The notes under the pieces are model-generated. The model was not told where the DNA came from and searched no databases. It saw nothing but the letters and a program-made list of their open reading frames with translations. A program made the translations under genes and the position numbers. DNA of 64,000 nucleotides from positions 372,001 to 436,000 of the forward strand of contig NZ_JXRR01000001.1 in assembly GCF_000829515.1 (NCBI RefSeq), in the 5' to 3' direction. Source of the DNA: Jeotgalibacillus campisalis. Lineage in GTDB: Bacteria > Bacillota > Bacilli > Bacillales > Jeotgalibacillaceae. Shown here in pieces: positions 33,182-41,477 of this stretch (position 1 is its first letter; each line of letters starts with the position of its first letter).

Positions 33182-34255
33182 TTAGTTTACTTCCACCGTC
33201 CAGTTAAAGACGTCTTCTACTTTTCCGGTCTGAATGCCTGTGATGGTATCATATAATTTCTGTGAAAGCTCACCAATTTGATGATTATTAATGACCATTT
33301 TTTTGCCGAGCCAGTTTAATTCACCTACTGGGGAAATAACGGCAGCTGTACCGGTGCCAAAAACTTCTTCTACTAACCCGTCCTCATAAGCCTGATACAG
33401 CTCGTCGATTGAAATTCTTCTTTCGACAAAGGGGATCTCCCACTCATTCAGCAACTCAATAATAGACATTCTTGTAATTCCTTTCAGAATGCTTCCATTT
33501 AATTCAGGCGTAACTACTTCTCCTTTTATCTTAAAAAAGATATTCATGCTGCCTACTTCTTCGATGTATTTTTTATGCACACCATCAAGCCACAGTACGT
33601 CAGCATTGCCTTTCTTCTTTGCACTTGCCTGAGCCTGGTAGCCTGAAGAATAATTTCCTGCTGTTTTTGCCATTCCCGTTCCGCCCTTGACCGCTCTTGT
33701 AAACTGATCTTCAACATTAATAACAACTGGTTCAATCCCGCCAGGAAAATACGACCCTACAGGAGAAAGAATAATCATCAGCGTATACGATTTGGATGGT
33801 CCTACCGCCAGATTTGGTTCAGTAGCAATAATAAATGGACGAATATAAAGCGACGTACCTGTCGTAGAAGGCACCCAGTCCTGTTCCAGTTGAATGAGAA
33901 TTTGTAAATAGTCCAGTAACACATCTTCTTCAACCGGAGGGATACTGAGACGTTCACTCGATAAATTTAACCGCTGAACATTCTTTTCCGGGCGAAAAAG
34001 CAAGATTCGGTTATCCTCTGTTCGATACGCTTTCAGCCCTTCAAATACGGTTTGGCCGTAATGAAAAATCATAGCTGCCGGATCAAGAGTTAACGGTTCA
34101 TAAGGACCAATTTTCGGCTCATGCCAACCTTTTTGTTCTTCCCAATGCATCGTAAACATATGATCAGTAAAAGTCGTCCCAAATGGTATCTGGTCCTTAG
34201 ATGGCTTATTTTTTAATGCAGTACTTTTCACAATTTCCAGTTCTTTTGTTTTCAT
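33182..34255 (-). CDS. ilvE: Branched-chain amino acid aminotransferase
   Basis: 357 residues. Typical type IV fold PLP enzyme: FGTTFTDHMFTMHW, FHYGQTVFEGLKAYR, LYIRPFIIATEPNLAV, and GTGMAKTAGNYSSGYQAQ with the PLP-binding Lys (AKTAGNY), then EEVGSMNIFFKI. It makes valine, leucine and isoleucine from their 2-oxo acids, and can start their degradation. Length and sequence match Bacillus YwaA/YbgE. Good site GAAGGAG; no T-box leader is seen in the short upstream region, so attenuation is not suggested. Confidence 0.92.
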   Translation of the reverse strand: MKTKELEIVKSTALKNKPSKDQIPFGTTFTDHMFTMHWEEQKGWHEPKIGPYEPLTLDPAAMIFHYGQTVFEGLKAYRTEDNRILLFRPEKNVQRLNLSSERLSIPPVEEDVLLDYLQILIQLEQDWVPSTTGTSLYIRPFIIATEPNLAVGPSKSYTLMIILSPVGSYFPGGIEPVVINVEDQFTRAVKGGTGMAKTAGNYSSGYQAQASAKKKGNADVLWLDGVHKKYIEEVGSMNIFFKIKGEVVTPELNGSILKGITRMSIIELLNEWEIPFVERRISIDELYQAYEDGLVEEVFGTGTAAVISPVGELNWLGKKMVINNHQIGELSQKLYDTITGIQTGKVEDVFNWTVEVN

Positions 34256-34499
34256 CTTCAGGACTCCTTCTCTTCAATCAAATTGGGTTTGCGTTATTTG
34301 AATCATTCTACACACTACCTCTTCTTTTTTAAAGGATTATTTTGAAAAAAACAGAAAATTTAAAATGACGTTGCCAGCAAATAAGTAAATTTTGTTAGAG
34401 AATCTTATGAAATCCTTTGTAGAATTTTCTTGGTCACTGCATTTTTCCGATGAAAAGAGGGTAATAAAAGGTAGATCAGATTGTGAAAGGAGAGTAATT

Positions 34500-34751
34500 A
34501 TGGGATTTATACTTTATTTAATTGTTGGTGGACTTATCGGATGGCTGGCAGGACTGATCCTGGGTAAAGACGTACCAATGGGCTGTGTTGGAAATATCAT
34601 CGCAGGTATTATCGGTTCGTGGATAGCAGGAGAGCTTCTGCCTGCATTTGGTCCTACTATCGCCGGAATCAATATTCTATCTGCACTGCTTGGTGCCATT
34701 ATTTTTGTATTTCTATTAAGTATCATTTTAAAAGCAGCACGAAAAAAATAA
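34500..34751 (+). CDS. GlsB/YeaQ/YmgE family small membrane protein (transglycosylase-associated)
   Basis: 83 residues from ATG at 34500, where AAGGAG is in place; the open frame extends upstream to 34392 without a site. Three membrane segments: LYLIVGGLIGWLAGLILG, GCVGNIIAGIIGSWIAGELL and INILSALLGAIIFVFLLSII, the well-known Gly-rich pattern. These proteins are usually stress-induced; function is unclear. A hairpin terminator follows at 34756. Confidence 0.85.
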   Translation: MGFILYLIVGGLIGWLAGLILGKDVPMGCVGNIIAGIIGSWIAGELLPAFGPTIAGINILSALLGAIIFVFLLSIILKAARKK

Positions 34752-34755
34752 CAGC

Positions 34756-34788
34756 AGACGTTCGGGCCTTGTCCCGGACGTTTTTTTA
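34756..34788 (+). terminator. Terminator of the GlsB-like gene
   Basis: ACGTTCGGG and CCCGGACGT arms (one G-T pair) followed by seven T. Confidence 0.8.
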
Positions 34789-34950
34789 TGCGTTGGTTCA
34801 GCATTTTCCAAGATCTCTTTGGCTCTCTCATCAATCACTCCGGCCTGCCTGTACATGCGCCTCAATAAAAGGATCCCCAAGTCCATGCTTATTATAGAAG
34901 CAATACAAAATAAAACCCGTCACACAAGTATCCTGTGTAACGGGCTTTTG

Positions 34951-35597
<647 letters not shown>

Positions 35598-35650
35598 TCA
35601 CTATACCAAAAGCAGCGTATCTATTTTTGTTTGAACACTTCACCTTTCGC

Positions 35651-36721
35651 TTATGTGAATACCCGATTTCTGCCGGATTGTTTTGCCTTATATAAATTTT
35701 TGTCTGCTTCAACAGTGATCTGTTCTGGATGAATGACGGTGTCAGGATACGTAGCGATTCCGATTGAAACCGTGATTGATATAGGATCCCCTAAGGACAA
35801 TTCAAAGAGATGACTTTCAACAGCAGACCTGATTGCTTCTGCCATTTCAACTGCACGCTGATTCGAGCAATCAAGTAGAATAACAGAAAATTCTTCCCCT
35901 CCATTTCTAGAAACAATATCAAAAGATCTTACGGTTTTCTTTAAGAGCCGGCCAAGCTCTTTTAAGACCTGATCCCCTGCTGGATGACCATAAGTATCAT
36001 TAACGAACTTAAAAAAATCGATATCGATCATCAAGAGCGATAATTTTTCATTTTTCCGCTCTGCATTTACAACGAGCTTTGACCAACGATTCCAAAATTG
36101 GCGGGTGTTGTGAAGCCCCGTCAAAAAATCTGTCCCTGACTCCAATTCATATTTAGTCAATAAATAGTGAGATTTTATTATATATTTAACGAAAAACATG
36201 GTTGCAAAACCGCCTATACCTGATAATACCCAATAAAGAGGAATGATCAAATAAATAGATTGCAAATCTTGAATAATAATCATTAACACAACGGAAAACA
36301 TGATGTTTGCATGGATCACCATCGCTGCTGTTCGCTTGTGAACGGATGAAGTAGACCTTACAATAAGGTAAAATCCTGCAAATATAAATAGAATAAAAAA
36401 TAATGCGGCAAGAGAAGATAGGTTTATCCCGAAGATAAAACGGCCAAGTATGATTATGATACTGCTGATTACAGAAGGATAGACCCCTAAAAATAAGAAG
36501 GATAGCATAATGGGAATATAACGAAGGTCGATCAGCGTTTCGGTGTTCACTGGAATAGAGAAATACATGAGCACATTTCCCATCGCACCTGCGGCGATCC
36601 CGTCAAGCCATTTCCACTTTATTGAATATGTATTTTCTGCTTTACACTTCCATCTAATCTGTAAATAAGTGAAAAGCATCGTCATCAATATACAAAGGTT
36701 TACAAATAAATCTTCTATCAA
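35651..36721 (-). CDS. Diguanylate cyclase with 5TMR-LYT-like membrane domain
   Basis: 356 residues from TTG at 36721 (GGGGTG six bases upstream). Residues 1-190 hold about six membrane segments (LYT-type: PSVISSIIIILGRFIFGINL). GGDEF domain at about 195-356: LTGLHNTRQFW, DIDFFKFVNDTYGHPAGDQV and the active-site NGGEEF; the sequence RSFD five residues before GGEEF is an intact RxxD allosteric (I) site. It should make c-di-GMP and be feedback-inhibited by it. Monocistronic; 390 bp of non-coding DNA precede it on the minus strand. Confidence 0.9.
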   Translation of the reverse strand: MIEDLFVNLCILMTMLFTYLQIRWKCKAENTYSIKWKWLDGIAAGAMGNVLMYFSIPVNTETLIDLRYIPIMLSFLFLGVYPSVISSIIIILGRFIFGINLSSLAALFFILFIFAGFYLIVRSTSSVHKRTAAMVIHANIMFSVVLMIIIQDLQSIYLIIPLYWVLSGIGGFATMFFVKYIIKSHYLLTKYELESGTDFLTGLHNTRQFWNRWSKLVVNAERKNEKLSLLMIDIDFFKFVNDTYGHPAGDQVLKELGRLLKKTVRSFDIVSRNGGEEFSVILLDCSNQRAVEMAEAIRSAVESHLFELSLGDPISITVSIGIATYPDTVIHPEQITVEADKNLYKAKQSGRNRVFT

Positions 36722-37114
36722 CTAAAACACCCCATACAAGATAGTTAAAGGCAAAATTGTCCTATTATTGACCGTTTTTAAATCCTCTCTTTATGTATCG
36801 TCATAGATAACTATAAATGAAAGAATCTTTATGATCTAAGAGAAAAAATACTCGACAGCCTCAACTATTGATGCCGTGTTAGAATGTAAAGACGTTGGCA
36901 AATGCCGGGTAAGCACATAGAAAACACATGAGGGTTGCTTCTATAAAAAAATTTATAAGAATAAACTTTTATAAAAAGCCAGAAATATTATGGTTACCTG
37001 CTATAATTTTGATGCTCTATTCGTACACTGATTTCATTTTCTGTTATATGATGATATAGGCAGAAGCATGCCGCAGTTCTCTCCCCGGTTCAGTTTAAAG
37101 AAAGGGTGCTCCAA
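36722..37114. other. Divergent non-coding region of about 390 bp
   Basis: Between the leftward diguanylate cyclase and the rightward kinase-like gene. I found no convincing c-di-GMP riboswitch core or terminator. It is AT-rich with scattered TATAAT-like words; promoters for both genes should lie here. Confidence 0.5.
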
Positions 37115-37741
37115 ATGGACCTCTACAAGCAATATGCAGATAGCATTGAGTTCACACAGCAATATGGCAAGACCGTCATAACAGCTCATCACACCGATTT
37201 GCTAATTAGTGGTGTTGGGAGAAGTGCAGCAGCTTTTCGTATTCGCGGCACCAATCTTGTGATAAAGGTATATTTTCCCGACTTTACATTCATCGCTGCT
37301 GAAGAAGCAGCAATCTACAGACTTTTAGCAGGAAGCCGCTATTATCCTTCGCTGCACGACTCCGGAGATCACTACCTAGTGATTGATTTTGTGGATGGGC
37401 GTACACTTTTCCAATGTTTAACTGAAGGAAAAAGAATTCAAGAAAAGAATATCGAGGAAGTCGACGCTGCCCTATCAGAAGCAAAAAAAGCAGGGCTTAC
37501 CCCTTCAGATGTCCATTTACGAAACATTATTGTGACTCCAGATGGCTCCATTAAACTGATTGACCTTGCGAGATTTCGCCAGGTCAAGGAGCAGGACACA
37601 CAATGGGAAAACTTAAAGGGTGCTTTCCCTCTATATAATCACCTTTTATTCCCCAAGCGTGTGCCTGAAACGATTTTAAATGGAGTAGCCTATTTATATA
37701 AAAAAAAGCCAGGTCTTTTTCATTTTTTTATACGCGGCTGA
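37115..37741 (+). CDS. YrzF-like serine/threonine protein kinase homologue
   Basis: 208 residues from ATG at 37115 (AAAGGGTG six bases upstream; the GTG at 37106 is part of that site). Single small kinase-like fold: IRGTNLVIKVYFPDF with a possible ATP-binding Lys near residue 50, the catalytic-loop equivalent TPSDVHLRNIIV (Asp and Asn) near 131 and KLIDLARFRQ in place of DFG. No glycine-rich loop is obvious. It resembles B. subtilis YrzF/YbdM. Whether it phosphorylates proteins is unclear. Just after the stop lies parS site 2, then a terminator. Confidence 0.75.
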   Translation: MDLYKQYADSIEFTQQYGKTVITAHHTDLLISGVGRSAAAFRIRGTNLVIKVYFPDFTFIAAEEAAIYRLLAGSRYYPSLHDSGDHYLVIDFVDGRTLFQCLTEGKRIQEKNIEEVDAALSEAKKAGLTPSDVHLRNIIVTPDGSIKLIDLARFRQVKEQDTQWENLKGAFPLYNHLLFPKRVPETILNGVAYLYKKKPGLFHFFIRG

Positions 37742-37744
37742 AAC

Positions 37745-37760
37745 TGTTCCACGTGAAACA
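37745..37760 (+). other. parS site 2 (Spo0J/ParB binding site)
   Basis: TGTTCCACGTGAAACA, an exact match to the consensus TGTTNCACGTGAAACA. It begins four bases after the stop codon of the kinase-like gene. Confidence 0.92.
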
Positions 37761-37778
37761 AAAAACTGCAGAAATGAC

Positions 37779-37823
37779 TAAACCGGTGAAATCTCACTTT
37801 TCAAGAGAGATTTCATCGGTTTA
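37779..37823. terminator. Terminator after the kinase-like gene
   Basis: TAAACCGGTGAAATCTC (37779-37795) pairs with GAGATTTCATCGGTTTA (37807-37823) with one G-T pair; followed by TTTAG. Confidence 0.8.
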
Positions 37824-37884
37824 TTTAGTTCAATAGTAGTGAAAGGGAATTGCTCGTGTTAGATACATTTCCTTTATTCTTGTC

Positions 37885-39525
37885 CTACCCCATGATCAGG
37901 CCAAACCTTTCTACACACATCATCGCCTGATCAAATTCATCTTTTTCCCATATATACATGCGAAAGATATCAGCCACTGCGAGTTCACGCTCTCGTTCAG
38001 CCCTCTCATAGGCGTGTACGACCATCAGCAAATCTGTCATGCGCCGGGCAATTTTTCTGGCATGATACGTCTGATAATCCTCACTCAAAGGAGCAAGTGA
38101 ATCAAGCATAAACTTTAATGCATTCATTTTTTTGCTTATTTCATCTAAAGCACGGGAGTCAGAAATAAAGGCAAGACGGCTATTCAGATCATCAAAAAAC
38201 AACTGATCTGCACTGAATTTTTTTATCAGCCTCACCACTTCAAGTGCTAATATATTTTCCGTTCCCTCCCAAACTGTCAGAACCTGCGCATCCCGAAGCA
38301 GCCGCGGTGTTACAAAGTCCTCAATGTAGCCATTTCCTCCGTGAAGCTCGATGGCTTCATGGGAAAAGCTGATAGCTTCTTGCGCTGTTCTAGCTTTAAT
38401 CAATGCAATGTATAAACGATTCAAGGCAATTTCATCTAAGGAGATTTCGACATCTCCTCCTGCTACACGATCAAACAGTTCAATCGATTCGAACATCATA
38501 GAAAGCTGCACCTCAAACCGGGTCTGGAGCTGAACAATCGTTTCCTGAACCATAGGAAAATCAATTAAGGGCTTGCCAAAGGATTCGCGATGACAAACGT
38601 AGTCATACCCTTCCTTTAAAGCCCGTTTCATCATGCCGACTGAGGCGGTTGTGTTGCATACCCGAGACAAATTTAAAGCTTCCATCATGTAATAAAAACC
38701 CCGGGAAGGCTCCCCTACTAAATAAGCCTCTGTTCCTTCAAATTCAATTTCACCAGATGGCACTGCGCGGACTCCCAGTTTATCTTTTAACCGGCGAACT
38801 GTAATGCCGTTAATTTTCCCGTCTTCTCTCCGCCAGGGTATGATAAATAAACTGAGTCCCTTTGTTCCTTCAGGGGCCCCTTCTATTCTTGCAAGCACTG
38901 CCGCAGCTCCTGCCTGACCAACATTCGAAGCAAAATACTTTTCGCCGTATAGACGATAGCCCCCTTCTTCCTTTACGGCCTTTACTAAATTGGCCCCTAC
39001 ATCTGAACCTCCCTGCCGCTCAGTTAAAAAGGTTGCTCCTTCGTATAGTTCAATTTCTCCTGTTGAAAGAACATGAGGTAAAAAGCGCGCCTTGAGGTCC
39101 TCATCTCCGAAGTGATCAAGTAAGTACGCAACGGCCATTGTCAATGTAACAGGACAATAAAAGCCTGTTTCAACCTGGGACAACAGATAGCCCTGCGCAA
39201 AACTGTAAAGATAATTCCCCTTTTCTCCAATAGCCGGTATTTCTTTATGTATGTAGCCCACTATACCTGTATTGTAGGTGGATTCAACGGTTTTCTTATA
39301 GCCCTCATTCACCCATACCATAGAGACTTCTTCTCCATATTTATTGTATCGTGTGAGCCTTGGCTGTCCTTCGCGGTCTGTGTATGCGGCTCTCTCGTCA
39401 AATTCGTTATAACATTGTTCATAAAACGTTTCCAGCTCTTTTTTTCCCCATTCATAAAGCGCCGGAGACAGCTTTTTTTGTAAAATAGCCAGCAATACTT
39501 TTTCCTGTTGTTCCAATTGAGACAT
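37885..39525 (-). CDS. AidB-like acyl-CoA dehydrogenase
   Basis: 546 residues, longer than short/medium-chain dehydrogenases. Motifs: YCPVTLTMAVAYLLDHFGDE, EGATFLTERQGGSDVGANL, LSLFIIPWRREDG, IELHGGNGYIEDFVTPRLLRD, and WEGTENI with the catalytic Glu. This matches the AidB/IbrAB-type branch (adaptive response protein AidB; related proteins in fatty-acid degradation). The actual substrate is uncertain. GGGGTG precedes ATG at 39525. Its stop overlaps a short sequence, ATTCTTGTCCTACCC, also found at the end of repeat copy A. Confidence 0.9.
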   Translation of the reverse strand: MSQLEQQEKVLLAILQKKLSPALYEWGKKELETFYEQCYNEFDERAAYTDREGQPRLTRYNKYGEEVSMVWVNEGYKKTVESTYNTGIVGYIHKEIPAIGEKGNYLYSFAQGYLLSQVETGFYCPVTLTMAVAYLLDHFGDEDLKARFLPHVLSTGEIELYEGATFLTERQGGSDVGANLVKAVKEEGGYRLYGEKYFASNVGQAGAAAVLARIEGAPEGTKGLSLFIIPWRREDGKINGITVRRLKDKLGVRAVPSGEIEFEGTEAYLVGEPSRGFYYMMEALNLSRVCNTTASVGMMKRALKEGYDYVCHRESFGKPLIDFPMVQETIVQLQTRFEVQLSMMFESIELFDRVAGGDVEISLDEIALNRLYIALIKARTAQEAISFSHEAIELHGGNGYIEDFVTPRLLRDAQVLTVWEGTENILALEVVRLIKKFSADQLFFDDLNSRLAFISDSRALDEISKKMNALKFMLDSLAPLSEDYQTYHARKIARRMTDLLMVVHAYERAERERELAVADIFRMYIWEKDEFDQAMMCVERFGLIMG

Positions 39526-39599
39526 GGTTACGCACCCCTTTTTGTTGTAAAACAGGTTTTCAATCAGCAGTCATTATTTTCCTCTTTCTATTTTATCAT

Positions 39600-39964
39600 G
39601 CAGGAGGAATCACGAAAAGAAACTGTCACACTTAGCCACAATGCGGAATCGGCAATCATGGAGGGGGGAATTCCTGGAGTATCTTCTGGAAAGTATTTTC
39701 CCTTTGCTGTCTCCTATCAATGCGACAGTCGCCATCTTAACCGCTCTATACGCATGGAATGACTTTTTACTGCCGCTTGTGATTCTGACAGATCCGAGTG
39801 ATGCAACGCTGCCATTGACGAAGTACATTTTCCAATCTGAGTTCAGTACAAATTACAATCTGGCCTTTGCTTCTTATTTGCTTGCTACGCTGCCGATGAT
39901 CCTTGTTTTGATTATCGCCCAGCGCTGGATTATTGGAAATGTAACACGCAGAGCCGTTAAATAA
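39600..39964 (+). pseudogene. Remnant of a MalG-type sugar ABC transporter permease
   Basis: The end (39680-39964) encodes FPLLSPINATVAILTALYAW, then NDFLLPLVILTDPSDATLPL and ASYLLATLPMILVLIIAQRW, clearly the last two membrane segments of a carbohydrate permease ending VTRRAVK. Just upstream, the expected EAA loop is split over three frames: ESAIMEGG, then WSIFWKVF, then FPLLSP. At least two frameshifts are needed, and the first two thirds of the gene, as well as its ATP-binding and solute-binding partners, are absent. It is a decayed leftover of a sugar uptake system. Confidence 0.8.
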
Positions 39965-39967
39965 TTT

Positions 39968-40026
39968 TAAAAAGAGACTTTGCAGTGTGTCACAGTAAAA
40001 ACTGACTGCTGTAGAGTCTCTTTTTT
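39968..40026 (+). terminator. Terminator after the permease remnant
   Basis: AAAAAGAGACT and AGTCTCTTTTTT arms with a structured loop. Its survival beyond the pseudogene suggests it was the operon terminator. Confidence 0.75.
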
Positions 40027-40088
40027 CTGTATGCAGAAAAAGATAGCTTATTGCAGTATTTCGTATCTCCTACTAATGAAATGCATAA

Positions 40089-40144
40089 AAAAGCGCACTC
40101 CCATCCTCCCCTGCCCACAAGCAGAGAAATAGGCGTTAGCGCTT
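40089..40144 (-). terminator. Probable terminator of the GNAT gene
   Basis: Minus strand: AAGCGC, loop of about 40 bases with an inner CTGC/GCAG stem, GCGCTTTTTT. Confidence 0.5.
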
Positions 40145-40147
40145 GTT

Positions 40148-40708
40148 CTAATTGAGCTTATGCTCTTCTTTCAAAAGAGAGAACATATAAAGATCATCGA
40201 ATTTCCCTTGAGTGTATTCATAATGTCTAAGCAAGCCCTCTCGCTTGAAGCCATGTTTTTCTACCAGCTTTTGTGAGGCTATATTTTCAGGTTCGATTAA
40301 CGCCTGTATCCGCTCAAAACCTAATTGGTCAAAACCATATCCAAGAACGGCCTGCAATGCTTCACCCGCTACCCCTTTTCCCCAGTATTCTTTATGTACT
40401 TCAAATCCAATCTCTGCCCGTGAATGGGAATGTGCGATATTCAAAAAACCACAGCTGCCGATTACACGTCCCTCATTTTTTCTTGTAATTCCCCATCTGA
40501 TCCCTGTGCCATCTTGAAAAATAGATTTATACCAATTAATTTCGTCCAGCGTATCCTCTACTTGTTTAGCTGGAGCCAATCCCATATGGTTAACTACATC
40601 TTCGTCAGAAAGGTACACAAACAAATCTTTTGCATCGTTCTTCGTAACTTCTCTTAACCGAAAATTATCTGTTTCAATATCAGGAAATTTTTTTGCTGCA
40701 TCAGCCAT
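40148..40708 (-). CDS. RimJ/RimL-type GNAT acetyltransferase
   Basis: 186 residues. N-terminal TDNFRLREVTKNDAKDLFVY, GITRKNEGRVIGSCGFLNI, and the acetyl-CoA-binding region EIGFEVHKEYWGKGVAGEAL (Q/R-x-x-G-x-G/A equivalent GKGVAG) near residue 104, then IEPENIASQKLVEKHGFKRE. It probably N-acetylates a ribosomal protein N-terminus or a small amine; substrates cannot be predicted. GGAGG region and an A-rich spacer precede ATG. Confidence 0.9.
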   Translation of the reverse strand: MADAAKKFPDIETDNFRLREVTKNDAKDLFVYLSDEDVVNHMGLAPAKQVEDTLDEINWYKSIFQDGTGIRWGITRKNEGRVIGSCGFLNIAHSHSRAEIGFEVHKEYWGKGVAGEALQAVLGYGFDQLGFERIQALIEPENIASQKLVEKHGFKREGLLRHYEYTQGKFDDLYMFSLLKEEHKLN

Positions 40709-40762
40709 ATTTTTTCCTTTCCTCCCGCTTACGAGAGCGCAAAATCTTCAAGTCCCACTGCG

Positions 40763-41323
40763 CTATTCTCTTACTTCAATCGTGAACGTATTCTTCTTTC
40801 TTTTACTGCCTTCTATATGAAGCTTGACCTTTCCTGTCTCTTCAAATAAATAGGGAGATGAGCGATAGATTTCTTTAATACCGCGGTTTCTTTTGGCGGC
40901 AGCATAAGAATCGCTTTTAATTTCTTTAAACGCCGGCTCCCACACGACCTCTTTTCCAGATGGATAGGCAATTAAAACCTCGGACTGAGCTAACTGCATG
41001 GACTCCCAGGAGACGAGATGCACCTCAGTCTCTTCGTTCTTTCTAATTAATTCATTCGCATAATAGCCTTTATTTCCGATATCGCCAAATACTGTGTAGC
41101 TCTTTCCCTCCACCATAATATCGAGAAAAGGCGGCTGGTAGGTAACTTCGAAGTAAATGCCATATGAGAGGAAAGCAATCGCTGCAGCGGAAAGACCCAG
41201 CAGTAATTTCTTTAACCCACCTGGCTCAAAGCTGTTCATCATTTCAGAATAAGGAGCAAATTTCGCTGCCGCAGCAAGCGTTGTGATCATGCCAACTAAC
41301 AATAGTCCTAAAAAGATATACAA
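40763..41323 (-). CDS. Membrane-anchored protein of unknown function
   Basis: 186 residues. Two N-terminal membrane segments (about 2-22 and 41-62, KLLLGLSAAAIAFLSYGIYF) then a soluble, mainly beta domain of about 120 residues probably outside the cell (FGDIGNKGYYANELIRKN; VKLHIEGSKRKKNTFTIEVR). No lipobox, no enzyme motif. AAAGGGGG precedes the ATG. The next gene rightwards on the same strand is the GGDEF-EAL protein, 154 bases away, so co-transcription is possible but not compelling. I do not recognise a family. Confidence 0.65.
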   Translation of the reverse strand: MYIFLGLLLVGMITTLAAAAKFAPYSEMMNSFEPGGLKKLLLGLSAAAIAFLSYGIYFEVTYQPPFLDIMVEGKSYTVFGDIGNKGYYANELIRKNEETEVHLVSWESMQLAQSEVLIAYPSGKEVVWEPAFKEIKSDSYAAAKRNRGIKEIYRSSPYLFEETGKVKLHIEGSKRKKNTFTIEVRE

Positions 41324-41477
41324 AAAGTCTCCCCCTTTTCTATATCCCTTATTTTAACATATATGTTTATTCAAAATTGGATTTAATGGCCAATTTAATA
41401 CCATTTATTGGTTTTTATTATCCTGAACCACCATTTTAAATGAGATTATTGGAAAGTTTCTAAAAAAAGTGGATCGG

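Noticed and set aside
36722-37114. A c-di-GMP riboswitch before the diguanylate cyclase.
   Set aside because: No recognisable GEMM core sequence could be found on either strand.
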